DNA from: Candidatus Scybalocola faecavium
GTDB taxonomy: Bacteria > Bacillota > Clostridia > Lachnospirales > Lachnospiraceae
Assembly (NCBI GenBank): GCA_018713145.1
Contig: DVFP01000012.1
Span: 123,073 to 187,072 of the forward strand
DNA: 64,000 nt
Direction: 5' to 3'
In this document: positions 17,093 through 25,847 of the stretch, piece by piece
Layout: each line of letters starts with the position of its first letter
How positions within the stretch are numbered: the stretch's first letter is position 1
Program-made: the position numbers and the translations under genes
The notes under the pieces: model-generated
Databases searched by the model: none
What the model saw: only the letters and a program-made list of their open reading frames with translations
Told to the model about the DNA's origin: nothing

Positions 17093-17884
17093 TTAAACTC
17101 TGCCGAAAAGGGTCTGTAATCGGTACCGTACACCTCTCTTACACTTGTATGTAATAACAGGAACATCCTTTCCCAGAATACGCTGGCATATATCCCGGTA
17201 TGCCTGTCCGGCCATAGAGTCAGACCCTACAAGCGGCTCCCCCTGATTCGTGGAAATCACCACATCTTCATCGTCAGGGATGGTTCCGATCAGTTCCAGG
17301 TTTAAAATATCCACCACATCATCCACAGACATCATGTCCCCTCTGCGGATCATGTCATATCTGAGACGGTTGACAATGAGCTGGACCCGTTTCATATGAT
17401 ATTCCTTTAAAAGTCCGACAACCCGGTCTGCATCCCGAATGGCTGAAACTTCCGGTGTAGTCACTACCAGCGCCCGGTCCGCTCCGGCCACGGCATTTTT
17501 AAATCCCTGCTCAATACCGGCGGGACAGTCCAGGATAATATAGTCAAAATCCATGCGGAGCTGTTGGATGAGCTTTTTCATCTGCTCCGGCGAAACTGCT
17601 GTCTTATCCTTTGTCTGAGCCGATGGGAGCAGATACAGATCCGGATAACGCATATCCCGGATTAAAGCCTGTTTGATCCGGCAGTTGCCTTCGATAATAT
17701 CCACCAGATTGTAGACAATGCGGTTTTCCAAACCCATAACCACATCCAGGTTCCGAAGTCCAATATCCGTATCAATAAGCACAACCTTTTTGTTCAGCAT
17801 AGCCAGCCCGGTGCCGATATTGGCAGATGTAGTCGTTTTTCCTACACCGCCCTTTCCTGATGTGATCACAAACACTTCACTCAT
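17093..17884 (-). CDS. minD: Septum site-determining ATPase MinD
   Basis: 263 aa. Deviant Walker A KGGVGKTT (Lys11, Lys16), DTDIGLRNLD switch region, and a C-terminal amphipathic membrane-targeting helix ending YRLQTLFGRV. It binds membrane as an ATP dimer and positions the division site with MinE. The ATG at 17884 is set by an AGGAGG site that belongs to a dispersed RNA-like repeat (17889-17937). A 12-codon mini-ORF starting in the repeat at 17919 ends with a TGA that overlaps this ATG, so translation may be coupled. Confidence 0.96.
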   Translation of the reverse strand: MSEVFVITSGKGGVGKTTTSANIGTGLAMLNKKVVLIDTDIGLRNLDVVMGLENRIVYNLVDIIEGNCRIKQALIRDMRYPDLYLLPSAQTKDKTAVSPEQMKKLIQQLRMDFDYIILDCPAGIEQGFKNAVAGADRALVVTTPEVSAIRDADRVVGLLKEYHMKRVQLIVNRLRYDMIRRGDMMSVDDVVDILNLELIGTIPDDEDVVISTNQGEPLVGSDSMAGQAYRDICQRILGKDVPVITYKCKRGVRYRLQTLFGRV

Positions 17885-17888
17885 GACA

Positions 17889-17937
17889 TTTCCTCCTTTT
17901 TGGCCTGTCTTTTGGCCATAGGGGAATCCCTTTGGGA
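17889..17937 (-). repeat. RBS-carrying hairpin repeat, copy A (before minD)
   Basis: 49-bp single unit read on the minus strand. Order: ATCCC-AAA-GGGAT, then AGGG-ATT-CCCCT, then TATGGCC..GGCCA hairpin, then AAAAAGGAGGAAA just before the minD start. The same layout occurs before mreC, mreB, the DUF896 gene and moaC. Confidence 0.85.
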
Positions 17938-18015
17938 TTTCCCTTCGATATGAGTAGTGATCCGTCAACTTTGGGATCTGATTATCATTTGTGTTTATGG
18001 CCGTGACCAAAAGGA

Positions 18016-20868
18016 TCAGTCGGCACCGTCATCTGTATGGACGCCTCCGTTATAATTAATGGGTAAAAGCGCATGTCTTGCGCTGCCGTTTTCAGACTCG
18101 TTATGGATGGAATCATATAAAGGCAGGTTAAAATATGCGGCAATGGTATCCCGGAAGGTGTCTACAACATTGGTAGAACCGTATCCGTTGGAAATACGCA
18201 CTGTTACGGCAATCTGTGGATCGCTGTAGGGAGCAAAGCCGGTAAACCAGGCGTGCTCAGGCTTTAGATCCGATTCCTGGGCAGTACCGGATTTCCCTGC
18301 CACTTCCACATTCAGGCTGGAAAAAACATCCTTGTAGGAGGAAGTTTCATTGACCACATACCACATGCCCTGATGAACGGCATTCCAGGTAGAATCCTGA
18401 ATGGTATCTGTCAGGTCATTTAAAACTTCCGGCGTAAAATCCTGGACTAAAGTGCCGCTGCTGTCTGTAATCTTATCTACAAGGGAAAGATTATACACCG
18501 TCCCCCGGTTGGCAAGAGCTGCTGTATACCGGTTGACCTGCGTAGCTGTATAGTTATTTGTACCCTGTCCGATAAAAGAACGGACACTGGACTCATCGGA
18601 TATATTTGGGGACGCTTCTCCGATCTCAATGCCTGTGGTTTGACCAAAGCCAAACATTTTCGCGTACTTTGCTAAAATCTCAAGGCCCTGTTCATCATTT
18701 TCCGTGCCATCTGGCGTAAGTGCTGCATTATACCCCAGTTCATAAAAGAAGTAGTTGCAGGATACGCCGATGGCCCGGATCACATTCACAGAACCGTGGC
18801 TGACACTGCTCCAGCATCTTGCGCTGGGAACAACTTTATCAAAAACGGTTCGGTCAACAACTGTCGTATCCAGAGTGATCAGCCCTTCTTCCAGTCCGGC
18901 AATGGCAGATAAAGGCTTATATGTGGAGCCGGGAGCACTGGTCTGCTGCGTTGCCCGGTTAAACAACGGTCTGGATTCGTTGCTGAGCAGGGATGCATAG
19001 TATTCCGGATCTGAAATCCGGTTTGCGTCATAGCTGGGATAAGATACAAGGGCCTTAACCTCACCGGAATTGGGATCGGTAACTACAACAGCGCCGGAAC
19101 ATGTATCTAATGCCAGCATATCCGGGGTGATCTCCATATTGTAGATCTTATCATAAATAAATCCCCGGGCATTGACCACATCATTGACCAGATTATTGTA
19201 ATCATTATCTTCTTTGGACAGTACCCCCTGATCATAAAGAAGAAGGCAGATTTCTTTCTCTGTGATCGTATTCGAAGAGAGCATAAATTTGTAAACCCGC
19301 TTCTGGAAAGAAGAATCATCCCGGATCCCGTTTAAAATCGCGGTAACCAGGGCGTCATAGACCTCTGAAGTATCCACATACTCTCCGGAAATATTTAAAA
19401 GGGAGGTGTCGATCCATCCCTGGGAAATAGCATGTTCAAAGAAATCACCTAATCCGATTTTTCCATCTTCCCACTGGCTGTAAACCTCTTCATCCGCGTC
19501 ATACAGATCACCATTTAAAATACCGCTGTCCCTTGTCCATGTGTATATATAGTTGCAGTAGTTATCATATTCATCGGACAGGGTATTTTGGGGAGCAAAA
19601 CTGTCTGCCCTTAAAATACCTTCTAATTGGGTAATAACGCTGTTTATATAGGAATTAAAACGTTCTCCCACAGATTTTTCCAGGTCTGTGGCGTCGCTTT
19701 CATAAAAATGTTCTGTATCAATAATATTATTTTCTATAAAGGCATGAAATACATCAATATAAGGAACCAGATGATTTTCATTATTATCCTCATCTACAGT
19801 GGAGACAAGCTTGGAAAGGAGAATTCCCGAAATCTTTTCTTCAAGCAGATCATAAATGGTTTTGGTCAGATCCGCGTCAATCGTAAGATAAACATCGTTT
19901 CCGGGAACCGCAGCCGTAACATCCGTAGCGTCAAGGACGCTTCCTAAACTGTTTACATACAAAGTCTGGGAGCCTTTTTCCCCGGCCAGCTCATATTCAA
20001 AAACACTTTCAATGCCGGTTTTTCCCACACTGTCGTTAGATGTGTATTCTTCGTGGCCATCTTCCTTAAAACGTTTCAGCTCATCATCTGAGATGGTTCC
20101 TGTATATCCGGTAATATGGGCAAAGTAAATGCTGTCATTATATTCCCGTACATAAGACTGGGAAATGGTCACGCCGGGAAGAACTGTGCTGTTTTCCTTA
20201 ATGGCAGCCACAAGGTCATCTTCTACATCGGAAACGACAGTTACTGTCACATACCGTTGATACCGGGTCATGTACAGTTCATAGCGCAGAGCCAGGATCT
20301 TTAAGATCTCTTCGTCTGTGAAATCTCCTGTAACATTAAAAAGGTTTTCCCCTCTCATATAATCATACAGATCCTGGGCTGTCATTGACTCCTGGCGGGC
20401 GCTGAGACTGTCTGTGTAGTTGACGCCGAAAATATCCTTTTTAAAATTCCGAATCGTTGTCTCTGATCCGGTAAACTGGATCGTCCCATCCTCTCCTATT
20501 TCAAGGGGAATGGAATAGGCCGTCTCTTCTCCATGAGACTCTACAATACGGATCAGATTTTCGATCATGGTGTTACGGGTTTCATTATCGGACGGCAAAG
20601 TGCTGTTTTCAATAATAACGGAATAGATCATCCGGTCATAGGCAAGCACTGTGCCATTACAATCGTAAATGGTCCCTCTGGGAGCTGCAATTTCTGTCTC
20701 TTTTTGTATTCTGTAAGTAAACTGCTCCAGATAGTCCTCTCCTTCCACCACCTGCAGTACAAACAAACGGTGGAAAAGAATGATAAACAATACGGTAAAA
20801 AAGGCACCGATAATAAACAATCTTGAGCGGACGACTGAAACGATTCCTCGTAAAAGTGCTTTAAACAA
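18016..20868 (-). CDS. mrdA: Class B penicillin-binding protein 2 with a large insertion
   Basis: About 950 aa, much longer than ordinary PBP2 (600-700). One membrane anchor (about 18-40), PBP dimer domain (EIAAPRGTIYDCNG), then the transpeptidase with SxxK as STYK (APGSTYKPL), SCN, and KSGT (VAGKSGTAQ). About 200 acidic, helix-rich residues are inserted between LTIDADLTKTIY and GAVVVTDPNSGEV, at the start of the transpeptidase domain. It crosslinks side-wall peptidoglycan with RodA. I chose the TTG at 20868 (GTGAGG site, overlapping the mreD end). A GTG at 20880 sits too close to any ribosome site. Confidence 0.9.
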   Translation of the reverse strand: MFKALLRGIVSVVRSRLFIIGAFFTVLFIILFHRLFVLQVVEGEDYLEQFTYRIQKETEIAAPRGTIYDCNGTVLAYDRMIYSVIIENSTLPSDNETRNTMIENLIRIVESHGEETAYSIPLEIGEDGTIQFTGSETTIRNFKKDIFGVNYTDSLSARQESMTAQDLYDYMRGENLFNVTGDFTDEEILKILALRYELYMTRYQRYVTVTVVSDVEDDLVAAIKENSTVLPGVTISQSYVREYNDSIYFAHITGYTGTISDDELKRFKEDGHEEYTSNDSVGKTGIESVFEYELAGEKGSQTLYVNSLGSVLDATDVTAAVPGNDVYLTIDADLTKTIYDLLEEKISGILLSKLVSTVDEDNNENHLVPYIDVFHAFIENNIIDTEHFYESDATDLEKSVGERFNSYINSVITQLEGILRADSFAPQNTLSDEYDNYCNYIYTWTRDSGILNGDLYDADEEVYSQWEDGKIGLGDFFEHAISQGWIDTSLLNISGEYVDTSEVYDALVTAILNGIRDDSSFQKRVYKFMLSSNTITEKEICLLLYDQGVLSKEDNDYNNLVNDVVNARGFIYDKIYNMEITPDMLALDTCSGAVVVTDPNSGEVKALVSYPSYDANRISDPEYYASLLSNESRPLFNRATQQTSAPGSTYKPLSAIAGLEEGLITLDTTVVDRTVFDKVVPSARCWSSVSHGSVNVIRAIGVSCNYFFYELGYNAALTPDGTENDEQGLEILAKYAKMFGFGQTTGIEIGEASPNISDESSVRSFIGQGTNNYTATQVNRYTAALANRGTVYNLSLVDKITDSSGTLVQDFTPEVLNDLTDTIQDSTWNAVHQGMWYVVNETSSYKDVFSSLNVEVAGKSGTAQESDLKPEHAWFTGFAPYSDPQIAVTVRISNGYGSTNVVDTFRDTIAAYFNLPLYDSIHNESENGSARHALLPINYNGGVHTDDGAD

Positions 20869-21373
20869 TGAAATCCTCACTTCCTTTTTTATCCAGCTTC
20901 TTGCAAATGAACAATATTACCCGGTATACTACAATGGATACGATCACCGTATACACCAGTTCCGGAAGGATGATCCGTTTCAGATAAAACAGGAAATTAA
21001 ACCTTCCTCTTACCAGGAAGCTGACCAGATACATAAATATGCCGTACAGCAGGTCCGCGCTTCCAATAAGGATCAAAGGCAGAGTAATATCTTCCTCATA
21101 ATAAATCTGGTTAAAATACCCGAGCACAAACCCAATGATCATATAACACAGGGCATAAGCTCCCAGATAATCTCCCGAGGAAATGTCCATGAGAAGCCCG
21201 CAGAAAAATCCCACGACGCATCCTTCACTGCGGCCCCGGATCAATCCGATGCTGGCGGTAAGTATGATAAGCATGTTCGGGACAATATCTGCCAGTGCAA
21301 TAAATTCAAATATGGTACTTTGCAGTAAAAACGCCGCCAAGATCACGACGATATAAATAAGAGTGCGCTTCAC
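20861..21373 (-). CDS. mreD: Rod shape-determining membrane protein MreD
   Basis: 170 aa, five or six membrane helices, with the family stretch GCVVGFFCGLLMDISSGDYL. Part of the MreBCD elongation complex, position and size as expected. The start codon is GTG (21373) with a GAAAGGA site. Its stop overlaps the start of the PBP2 gene. Confidence 0.92.
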   Translation of the reverse strand: MKRTLIYIVVILAAFLLQSTIFEFIALADIVPNMLIILTASIGLIRGRSEGCVVGFFCGLLMDISSGDYLGAYALCYMIIGFVLGYFNQIYYEEDITLPLILIGSADLLYGIFMYLVSFLVRGRFNFLFYLKRIILPELVYTVIVSIVVYRVILFICKKLDKKGSEDFIV

Positions 21374-21417
21374 CTGACTACAATCCTTTCATCCTGTCCC
21401 TTGCGGGATCTTGTCTT

Positions 21418-22392
21418 TTACTGGCCGCTGCCGCTTTCCGAGTCTGTCTCGCCGGTTTCGCCAAAGGTATCCCGGGTTGTTTCTCCTGTCGTATCGGATG
21501 TTTGACTGTCCGACTCGCTGGTGCTGCTTAAGCCCTCATCCTCCACCAGATCCGCTTTCAGCTGAGTGATGACAAGTACATTTCTAAGATGCTCAAAATC
21601 CACCACCGGCGTAACGTGAGCTGTTTTTGTTAATGTGGAGGCATCTTCTGTAATATCCGTAACATAGCCAATAGTCAGTCCCGGGAGAAATTTGTCACTC
21701 AAGTAAGATGTGAGCAATTCATTTCCCTCGGCAATCTGCGCGTCGCTGCGGATCAGTTCCACGTTTAAAAGACCTGTATCTTTTTCCTCCAGGCTCCCGT
21801 TGACAATGCAGTGATCCTCTGAAATGGCATCCATAGCGCTGACACTGCTGGAATCATCTGTGATGGACCGGACAATAGAATGATTAAATCCGGTTTCAAT
21901 AACAATACCTACAAGACCGTTATCGGCGATCACATTCATATCTACCTGGATCCCGTCATTTGTGCCTTTATCAATAGTAAAGGTATCATACCAGTTGCTG
22001 GCATCGCTGCTGATGATCCTGGCGCCTACCATGCTGTAATTGGGGTAGCTTTCTTTTAGCGCCAGCAGCTCTCTTAGGTCATCCAGCTCGCTTAAATTGT
22101 TCTCCATGGAGGAAATCTGAGATCTTAATGTATCCACCTCCAGCTGGAGCGCTTCATTTTCCTCCTGAAGCTCACTGACTGTCCGGGAATCTTCCACCAG
22201 GGATGAGACCCAGGTACCGATACTGTTTAAACCTGTCTGTAAAGGCGCGATAACTGTACCTAATGTACTTTGGACAATATTATTTGTGGCGCCCCATGTA
22301 AAACTTACGGCAATAAGCCCGCAGCATACTGCCAGCAATGCCAGAAAAAGATACTTAGGGTTCACTCCGCCATTTTTCTTGTGCTGCTTCAT
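21418..22392 (-). CDS. mreC: Rod shape-determining protein MreC
   Basis: 324 aa. Short basic cytoplasmic tail, one membrane helix (about 13-35), a coiled coil (about 65-110, TVSELQEENEALQLEVDTLR), the beta-barrel MreC core, then a Ser/Thr/Glu-rich tail of about 45 residues that is probably disordered. It links MreB and the synthases outside the membrane. The ATG at 22392 is used because the AGGAGG of a repeat unit lies directly before it. Longer in-frame reading through the repeat is not believable, since the 53-bp period breaks frame between copies. Confidence 0.94.
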   Translation of the reverse strand: MKQHKKNGGVNPKYLFLALLAVCCGLIAVSFTWGATNNIVQSTLGTVIAPLQTGLNSIGTWVSSLVEDSRTVSELQEENEALQLEVDTLRSQISSMENNLSELDDLRELLALKESYPNYSMVGARIISSDASNWYDTFTIDKGTNDGIQVDMNVIADNGLVGIVIETGFNHSIVRSITDDSSSVSAMDAISEDHCIVNGSLEEKDTGLLNVELIRSDAQIAEGNELLTSYLSDKFLPGLTIGYVTDITEDASTLTKTAHVTPVVDFEHLRNVLVITQLKADLVEDEGLSSTSESDSQTSDTTGETTRDTFGETGETDSESGSGQ

Positions 22393-22393
22393 A

Positions 22394-22520
22394 TTTCCTC
22401 CTTTTCGGCCGTTTTCTAACGGCCATAAGGGTATCCCCTTGTGGGATTTCCTCCTTTTCGGCCGGTCCTTAACGGCCATAGAGGTATCCCCTTGTGGGAT
22501 TTCCTCCTTTTTGAGCGGTC
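22394..22520 (-). repeat. RBS-carrying hairpin repeat, tandem copies B1-B2 plus partial B3 (before mreC)
   Basis: Two full 53-bp units (22394-22446, 22447-22499) and a third partial unit (22500-22520) that keeps only the AAAAAGGAGGAAA end and a changed hairpin half. Unit B1 forms GGCCGTT-AGAA-AACGGCC and AAGGG-GATA-CCCTT. Differences between B1 and B2 fall in loops or are tolerated in pairs. They fill the mreB-mreC gap. Confidence 0.9.
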
Positions 22521-22533
22521 CCGTCACCGATGA

Positions 22534-23556
22534 TTAATAGAATGCGGACTCCCGCACCGAGAAAGCGAGACTGGAAAGTTCATAACTGTTCATGATTACA
22601 TCCAAGCCTTTGACGACGCTTTCCTGGGGATGGGAAGACATATTGACCTTCATGCGGGTGCGGGAAGCGATCAGCCTGTCCAGTCCGGGGATCATGCTGG
22701 TTCCTCCGGTCACATAGATCCCATGGTCAAAAATATCATTATTCAGTTCCGGCGGCGTGCGTTCCAAAAGTCCCCGTATAGCATCCAGTACCGGCTCCAA
22801 AACAGAGGTGATACAATTATATACCAAAGTGTCCGGGATCAAAACATTCACCGGAAGGCCGGTGATCAGATCCCTGCCATAAGCTCTTGCCGGATCCGCT
22901 GTGGTTGGAATGGCAGAACCCAGGGATAATTTTAAAAGTTCTGCAGTTTTTCGGCCGATGATCACATTATGGCGAAGCTTAACCTCACTGCAGATAGCAT
23001 CGTTAATAGTATTGCCACCGGTTTTAATAAGACGGCTAAGCACGATACCTCCCAGGGCGATAATTGAAATTTCCGTTGTATCTGCCCCCATGTCCACGAT
23101 CATAATGCCGCCGGCCCGAGTCACATCCAGGCCCTCGCCCAGGGCTGCAGCCACAGGCTTTTCCACAAGGCTGGCATTATGGGTTTTAAAAGATGAGTGA
23201 CCGATAAGGCTAAAGAAAGCTCTTTTTTCCACCTCTGTAATGGCAGAGGGGACAGCCAGATAAAACTCATTATGGCGCATCATACTGTTGCTGCAGTTAA
23301 GCTTTTTTAGCAGATAATCAAACATCTTTCCCATAGGCTCCACATCTGCGATCACACCATTTTGTACCGGATGTTTGATCACAATATTATCAGAAACCTT
23401 TTCAAAAATTTCATAGGCCGCATCTCCTGCGGCCACCATATCCTTTTTCTTTCGTATAGCGATCATATTCTTTTCAATAAGAATATTCTTATGGGCATTA
23501 TCGTATATTTTAACGTAATTTGTACCTAAATCTAATCCATATTTACGTCCTGCCAT
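22534..23556 (-). CDS. mreB: Rod shape-determining actin homologue MreB
   Basis: 340 aa. Actin-fold ATPase: phosphate 1 DLGTNYVKIY, phosphate 2 IMIVDMGADTTEIS, adenosine motif YVTGGTSMIPGLDRL. It forms membrane-bound filaments that guide side-wall synthesis. The ATG at 23556 follows AGGAGG from a repeat unit with an 8-nt gap. An in-frame ATG at 23649, inside the repeat, would add 31 basic residues (MAVKGRPKKRK...). I consider it secondary, but it is open and has an AAGGG-type site. Confidence 0.94.
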   Translation of the reverse strand: MAGRKYGLDLGTNYVKIYDNAHKNILIEKNMIAIRKKKDMVAAGDAAYEIFEKVSDNIVIKHPVQNGVIADVEPMGKMFDYLLKKLNCSNSMMRHNEFYLAVPSAITEVEKRAFFSLIGHSSFKTHNASLVEKPVAAALGEGLDVTRAGGIMIVDMGADTTEISIIALGGIVLSRLIKTGGNTINDAICSEVKLRHNVIIGRKTAELLKLSLGSAIPTTADPARAYGRDLITGLPVNVLIPDTLVYNCITSVLEPVLDAIRGLLERTPPELNNDIFDHGIYVTGGTSMIPGLDRLIASRTRMKVNMSSHPQESVVKGLDVIMNSYELSSLAFSVRESAFY

Positions 23557-23563
23557 AAAATAA

Positions 23564-23670
23564 TTTCCTCCTTTTTGGCCGTCTCCTAACGGCCATAAGG
23601 GTATCCCCTTGTGGGATTTCCTCTTTTTTGGCCGGCCTTTAACGGCCATAAGGGTATCCTTGTGGGATTT
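23564..23670 (-). repeat. RBS-carrying hairpin repeat, tandem copies C1-C2 (before mreB)
   Basis: A 53-bp unit (23564-23616) and a 51-bp unit (23617-23667) with two bases deleted from the GGGGATA part. They fill the radC-mreB gap, and the radC stop codon (23673-23675) lies right at the outer edge of C2. Hairpins: GGCCGT-TAGGAG-ACGGCC and GGCCG-TTAAAGGC-CGGCC. Confidence 0.9.
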
Positions 23671-23672
23671 CC

Positions 23673-24365
23673 TTATATCGGGATATGCCCGCACTGAAAC
23701 AGACTTTTATAGGTTTTGTCTCCAATGATGATATGATCCAGCAAACGTATCCCAAGCATCTTTCCAAGACTGGCAATGTTTTGTGTCACATCAATATCCT
23801 CTTTGCTGGGCGTAGGGTCGCCGCTGGGATGATTGTGGAGCAGGATGATATTGACTGCATCGTGACGAAGGGCTTCTAAAAAAATCTCTCGTGGAGAGAT
23901 AAGAGCAGCATTCACACTGCCTTTGGATATGACCATATCTCCGATTTTTCTGTTTTTTGTATTCAGCATCAAAAGGACCAGATGTTCCTGGCGGTAATGA
24001 CGCATTTCTTCCATATAATAGCCGGCGATCGCCTGCGGATTCCTGCAATCCAGTCCTCTTGCGGCACCGGACTTTTGTATCCTTTTAGACAATTCCAGAA
24101 CACATTGGATCTGGATCGCTTTAACCCGGCCAATCCCGGGAATCTTCATCAGCTGTGCTCTGGACAGATCGTTCAGTCCGTTAAGACCTTCTTGACCTCC
24201 GGCCATGTTTAAAATCTCCATAGCCAGCTCTACACTGCGTTTTGTCTTTGTGCCAGTGCGGATGACCACGGCCAGAAGCTCCGCATCAGACAAAATCTGA
24301 GGTCCGTACTTTTCACACTTTTCGTAAGGCCGTTCGTTTTCCGGCAGCTCTTTTGTCTTTAACAA
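23673..24365 (-). CDS. radC: RadC family JAMM-domain protein
   Basis: 230 aa. N-terminal helix-hairpin-helix region (LMKIPGIGRVKAIQ) and C-terminal MPN/JAMM metalloprotease-like domain with HNHPSGDPTPSKED. The name comes from an old DNA-repair assignment. Actual function is unsettled. The start is TTG at 24365 with an AAGGGGG site. radC directly upstream of mreB is the standard Firmicutes order, so it leads the elongation transcript. Confidence 0.92.
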   Translation of the reverse strand: MLKTKELPENERPYEKCEKYGPQILSDAELLAVVIRTGTKTKRSVELAMEILNMAGGQEGLNGLNDLSRAQLMKIPGIGRVKAIQIQCVLELSKRIQKSGAARGLDCRNPQAIAGYYMEEMRHYRQEHLVLLMLNTKNRKIGDMVISKGSVNAALISPREIFLEALRHDAVNIILLHNHPSGDPTPSKEDIDVTQNIASLGKMLGIRLLDHIIIGDKTYKSLFQCGHIPI

Positions 24366-24530
24366 TATAAAATCCCCCTTTAGGTTCTCTCCAGGACCGA
24401 CGATAAGGGATCTTTAAGTAGTGTAACATAAAACCTGTTAAAAGTATACACTAAGCGCCTATTAAAAATTTCTATAATTCTGTGAAAAATTTTATAAAAT
24501 GACTTTACTTTTAGGGAAAAACGTCATAAA

Positions 24531-24552
24531 GACTCAGGCAAATACCTGAGTC
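24531..24552 (-). terminator. Terminator after the ynbB-like gene
   Basis: GACTCAGG (24531-24538) and CCTGAGTC (24545-24552) with a 6-nt loop. On the minus strand it is followed by TTTATGACGTTTTT. It ends the mutS-mutL-miaA-ynbB transcript and separates it from radC. Confidence 0.75.
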
Positions 24553-24560
24553 ATATTCCA

Positions 24561-25847
24561 TTAAAGTGTTACAAGTCCTGCCTCAGCAAGCTTTTGTAAA
24601 GACATCATAATGCCAAATTTAGCATGATGCCAGGTCAGTCCTCCCTGAAAATAAACACTGTAAGGCGGTTTAATAGGAGCATCAGCACTTAGTTCAATGG
24701 ATGATCCGGAAATAAATGCTCCCGCTGCCATGATCACATCACAATCATAGCCGGGCATGGCCCATGGCTCCGGCGTTACATGGCTGTCTACCGGCGCGGC
24801 AGCCTGGATTCCCTTGCAAAATTCAATCACATGCTCCGGATGATTAAACACAACTGCCTGAATAATATCATGGCGGCTTTCCGAGGCATCAGGTACGCAC
24901 TCAAAGCCCAGTTTTTCATAAATATTAGCAGCAAAAACCGCCCCTTTAAGAGCGCCGTTGACCACTTGAGGGGCTAAAAATAATCCCTGGAAAAAGGAAC
25001 GGTTCACGCCAAGGCTGGCTCCGACTTCCTTGCCAAGACCGGGAGCGGTGAGACGATAGGCGGCATTTTCTACATATTCCTTTTTGCCCACAATATAGCC
25101 TCCGATAGGAGCCAGACCGCCGCCCGGATTTTTGATCAGAGAACCGACGCACAAATCTGCACCTACATCCGTAGGCTCTATGGTTTCCACAAACTCTCCG
25201 TAACAGTTATCCACCATGCAGATAACATCCGGACGTATGCTTTTAATAAATGCGATCAGCTCTCCAATGCGCTTTACAGATAAAGTTCTTCGGGGCTGAT
25301 AGCCTTTAGACCGCTGGATAGTCACCAGTTTTGTCCTGGGATTTAAAGCATTTCTTATGCCTTCATAATCAAACTCCCCGTCAGGCAGAAGATCTACCTG
25401 GCGGTAAGTAATGCCATACTCAGCCAAAGAGCCTTTCTGGGGACGGATACCGATGATCCCCTCTAAGGTATCATAAGGTTTTCCTACCGGGGAAAGCAGT
25501 TCATCTCCCGGCCTGAGATTTCCGCTAAGAGCAATGGTCAGGGCATGGGTCCCGCAGGTAATATGGGGACGGACCAGAGCGTCCTCTGTGTGAAATACGC
25601 TGGCATAAACAGCCTCCAGAGTATCCCGGCCGCTGTCATTGTAGCCATAGCCGGTGCTGTCGGAAAAATGATAATCGCTGACCTTGTGCTCCTGCATGGC
25701 CCGGATGACCTTGAGCTGGTTATATTCGGCAACCTGGTCAAAGCCCTGAAAACGGGGGGCAAGATCCTTTTCCATGGCCTGGCAAAATTCATATACGTTT
25801 TTTGAAATACCTAAGGCCTGATAATACTGCTCTAAAGTTTCACTCAT
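24561..25847 (-). CDS. Methionine gamma-lyase/aluminium-resistance family PLP enzyme (YnbB-like)
   Basis: 428 aa, fold-type I PLP enzyme. The PLP lysine is expected in GSLIKNPGGG, with an upstream ITCGTHALTIALSGNL block and MVDNCYGEFVE. It belongs to the Met_gamma_lyase (YnbB) family, whose substrate is not established; names such as aluminium resistance protein are historical. It overlaps the end of miaA by 8 bp, and the miaA-ynbB pairing is known from Bacillus. Confidence 0.9.
   Translation of the reverse strand: MSETLEQYYQALGISKNVYEFCQAMEKDLAPRFQGFDQVAEYNQLKVIRAMQEHKVSDYHFSDSTGYGYNDSGRDTLEAVYASVFHTEDALVRPHITCGTHALTIALSGNLRPGDELLSPVGKPYDTLEGIIGIRPQKGSLAEYGITYRQVDLLPDGEFDYEGIRNALNPRTKLVTIQRSKGYQPRRTLSVKRIGELIAFIKSIRPDVICMVDNCYGEFVETIEPTDVGADLCVGSLIKNPGGGLAPIGGYIVGKKEYVENAAYRLTAPGLGKEVGASLGVNRSFFQGLFLAPQVVNGALKGAVFAANIYEKLGFECVPDASESRHDIIQAVVFNHPEHVIEFCKGIQAAAPVDSHVTPEPWAMPGYDCDVIMAAGAFISGSSIELSADAPIKPPYSVYFQGGLTWHHAKFGIMMSLQKLAEAGLVTL

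Noticed and set aside
20780..21328. 182-codon open frame on the plus strand opposite mreD and the start of mrdA
   Set aside because: It is antisense to two well-supported genes, has no ribosome site and encodes a composition typical of a reverse-complement shadow.
22394..22520. Tandem 53-bp units considered as a CRISPR array
   Set aside because: Units are directly adjacent with no spacers, are found singly elsewhere, and no cas genes are present.
24561..25847. True methionine gamma-lyase activity
   Set aside because: The family name is historical. It is a distinct group linked to miaA, and no sulfur-metabolism context is present.
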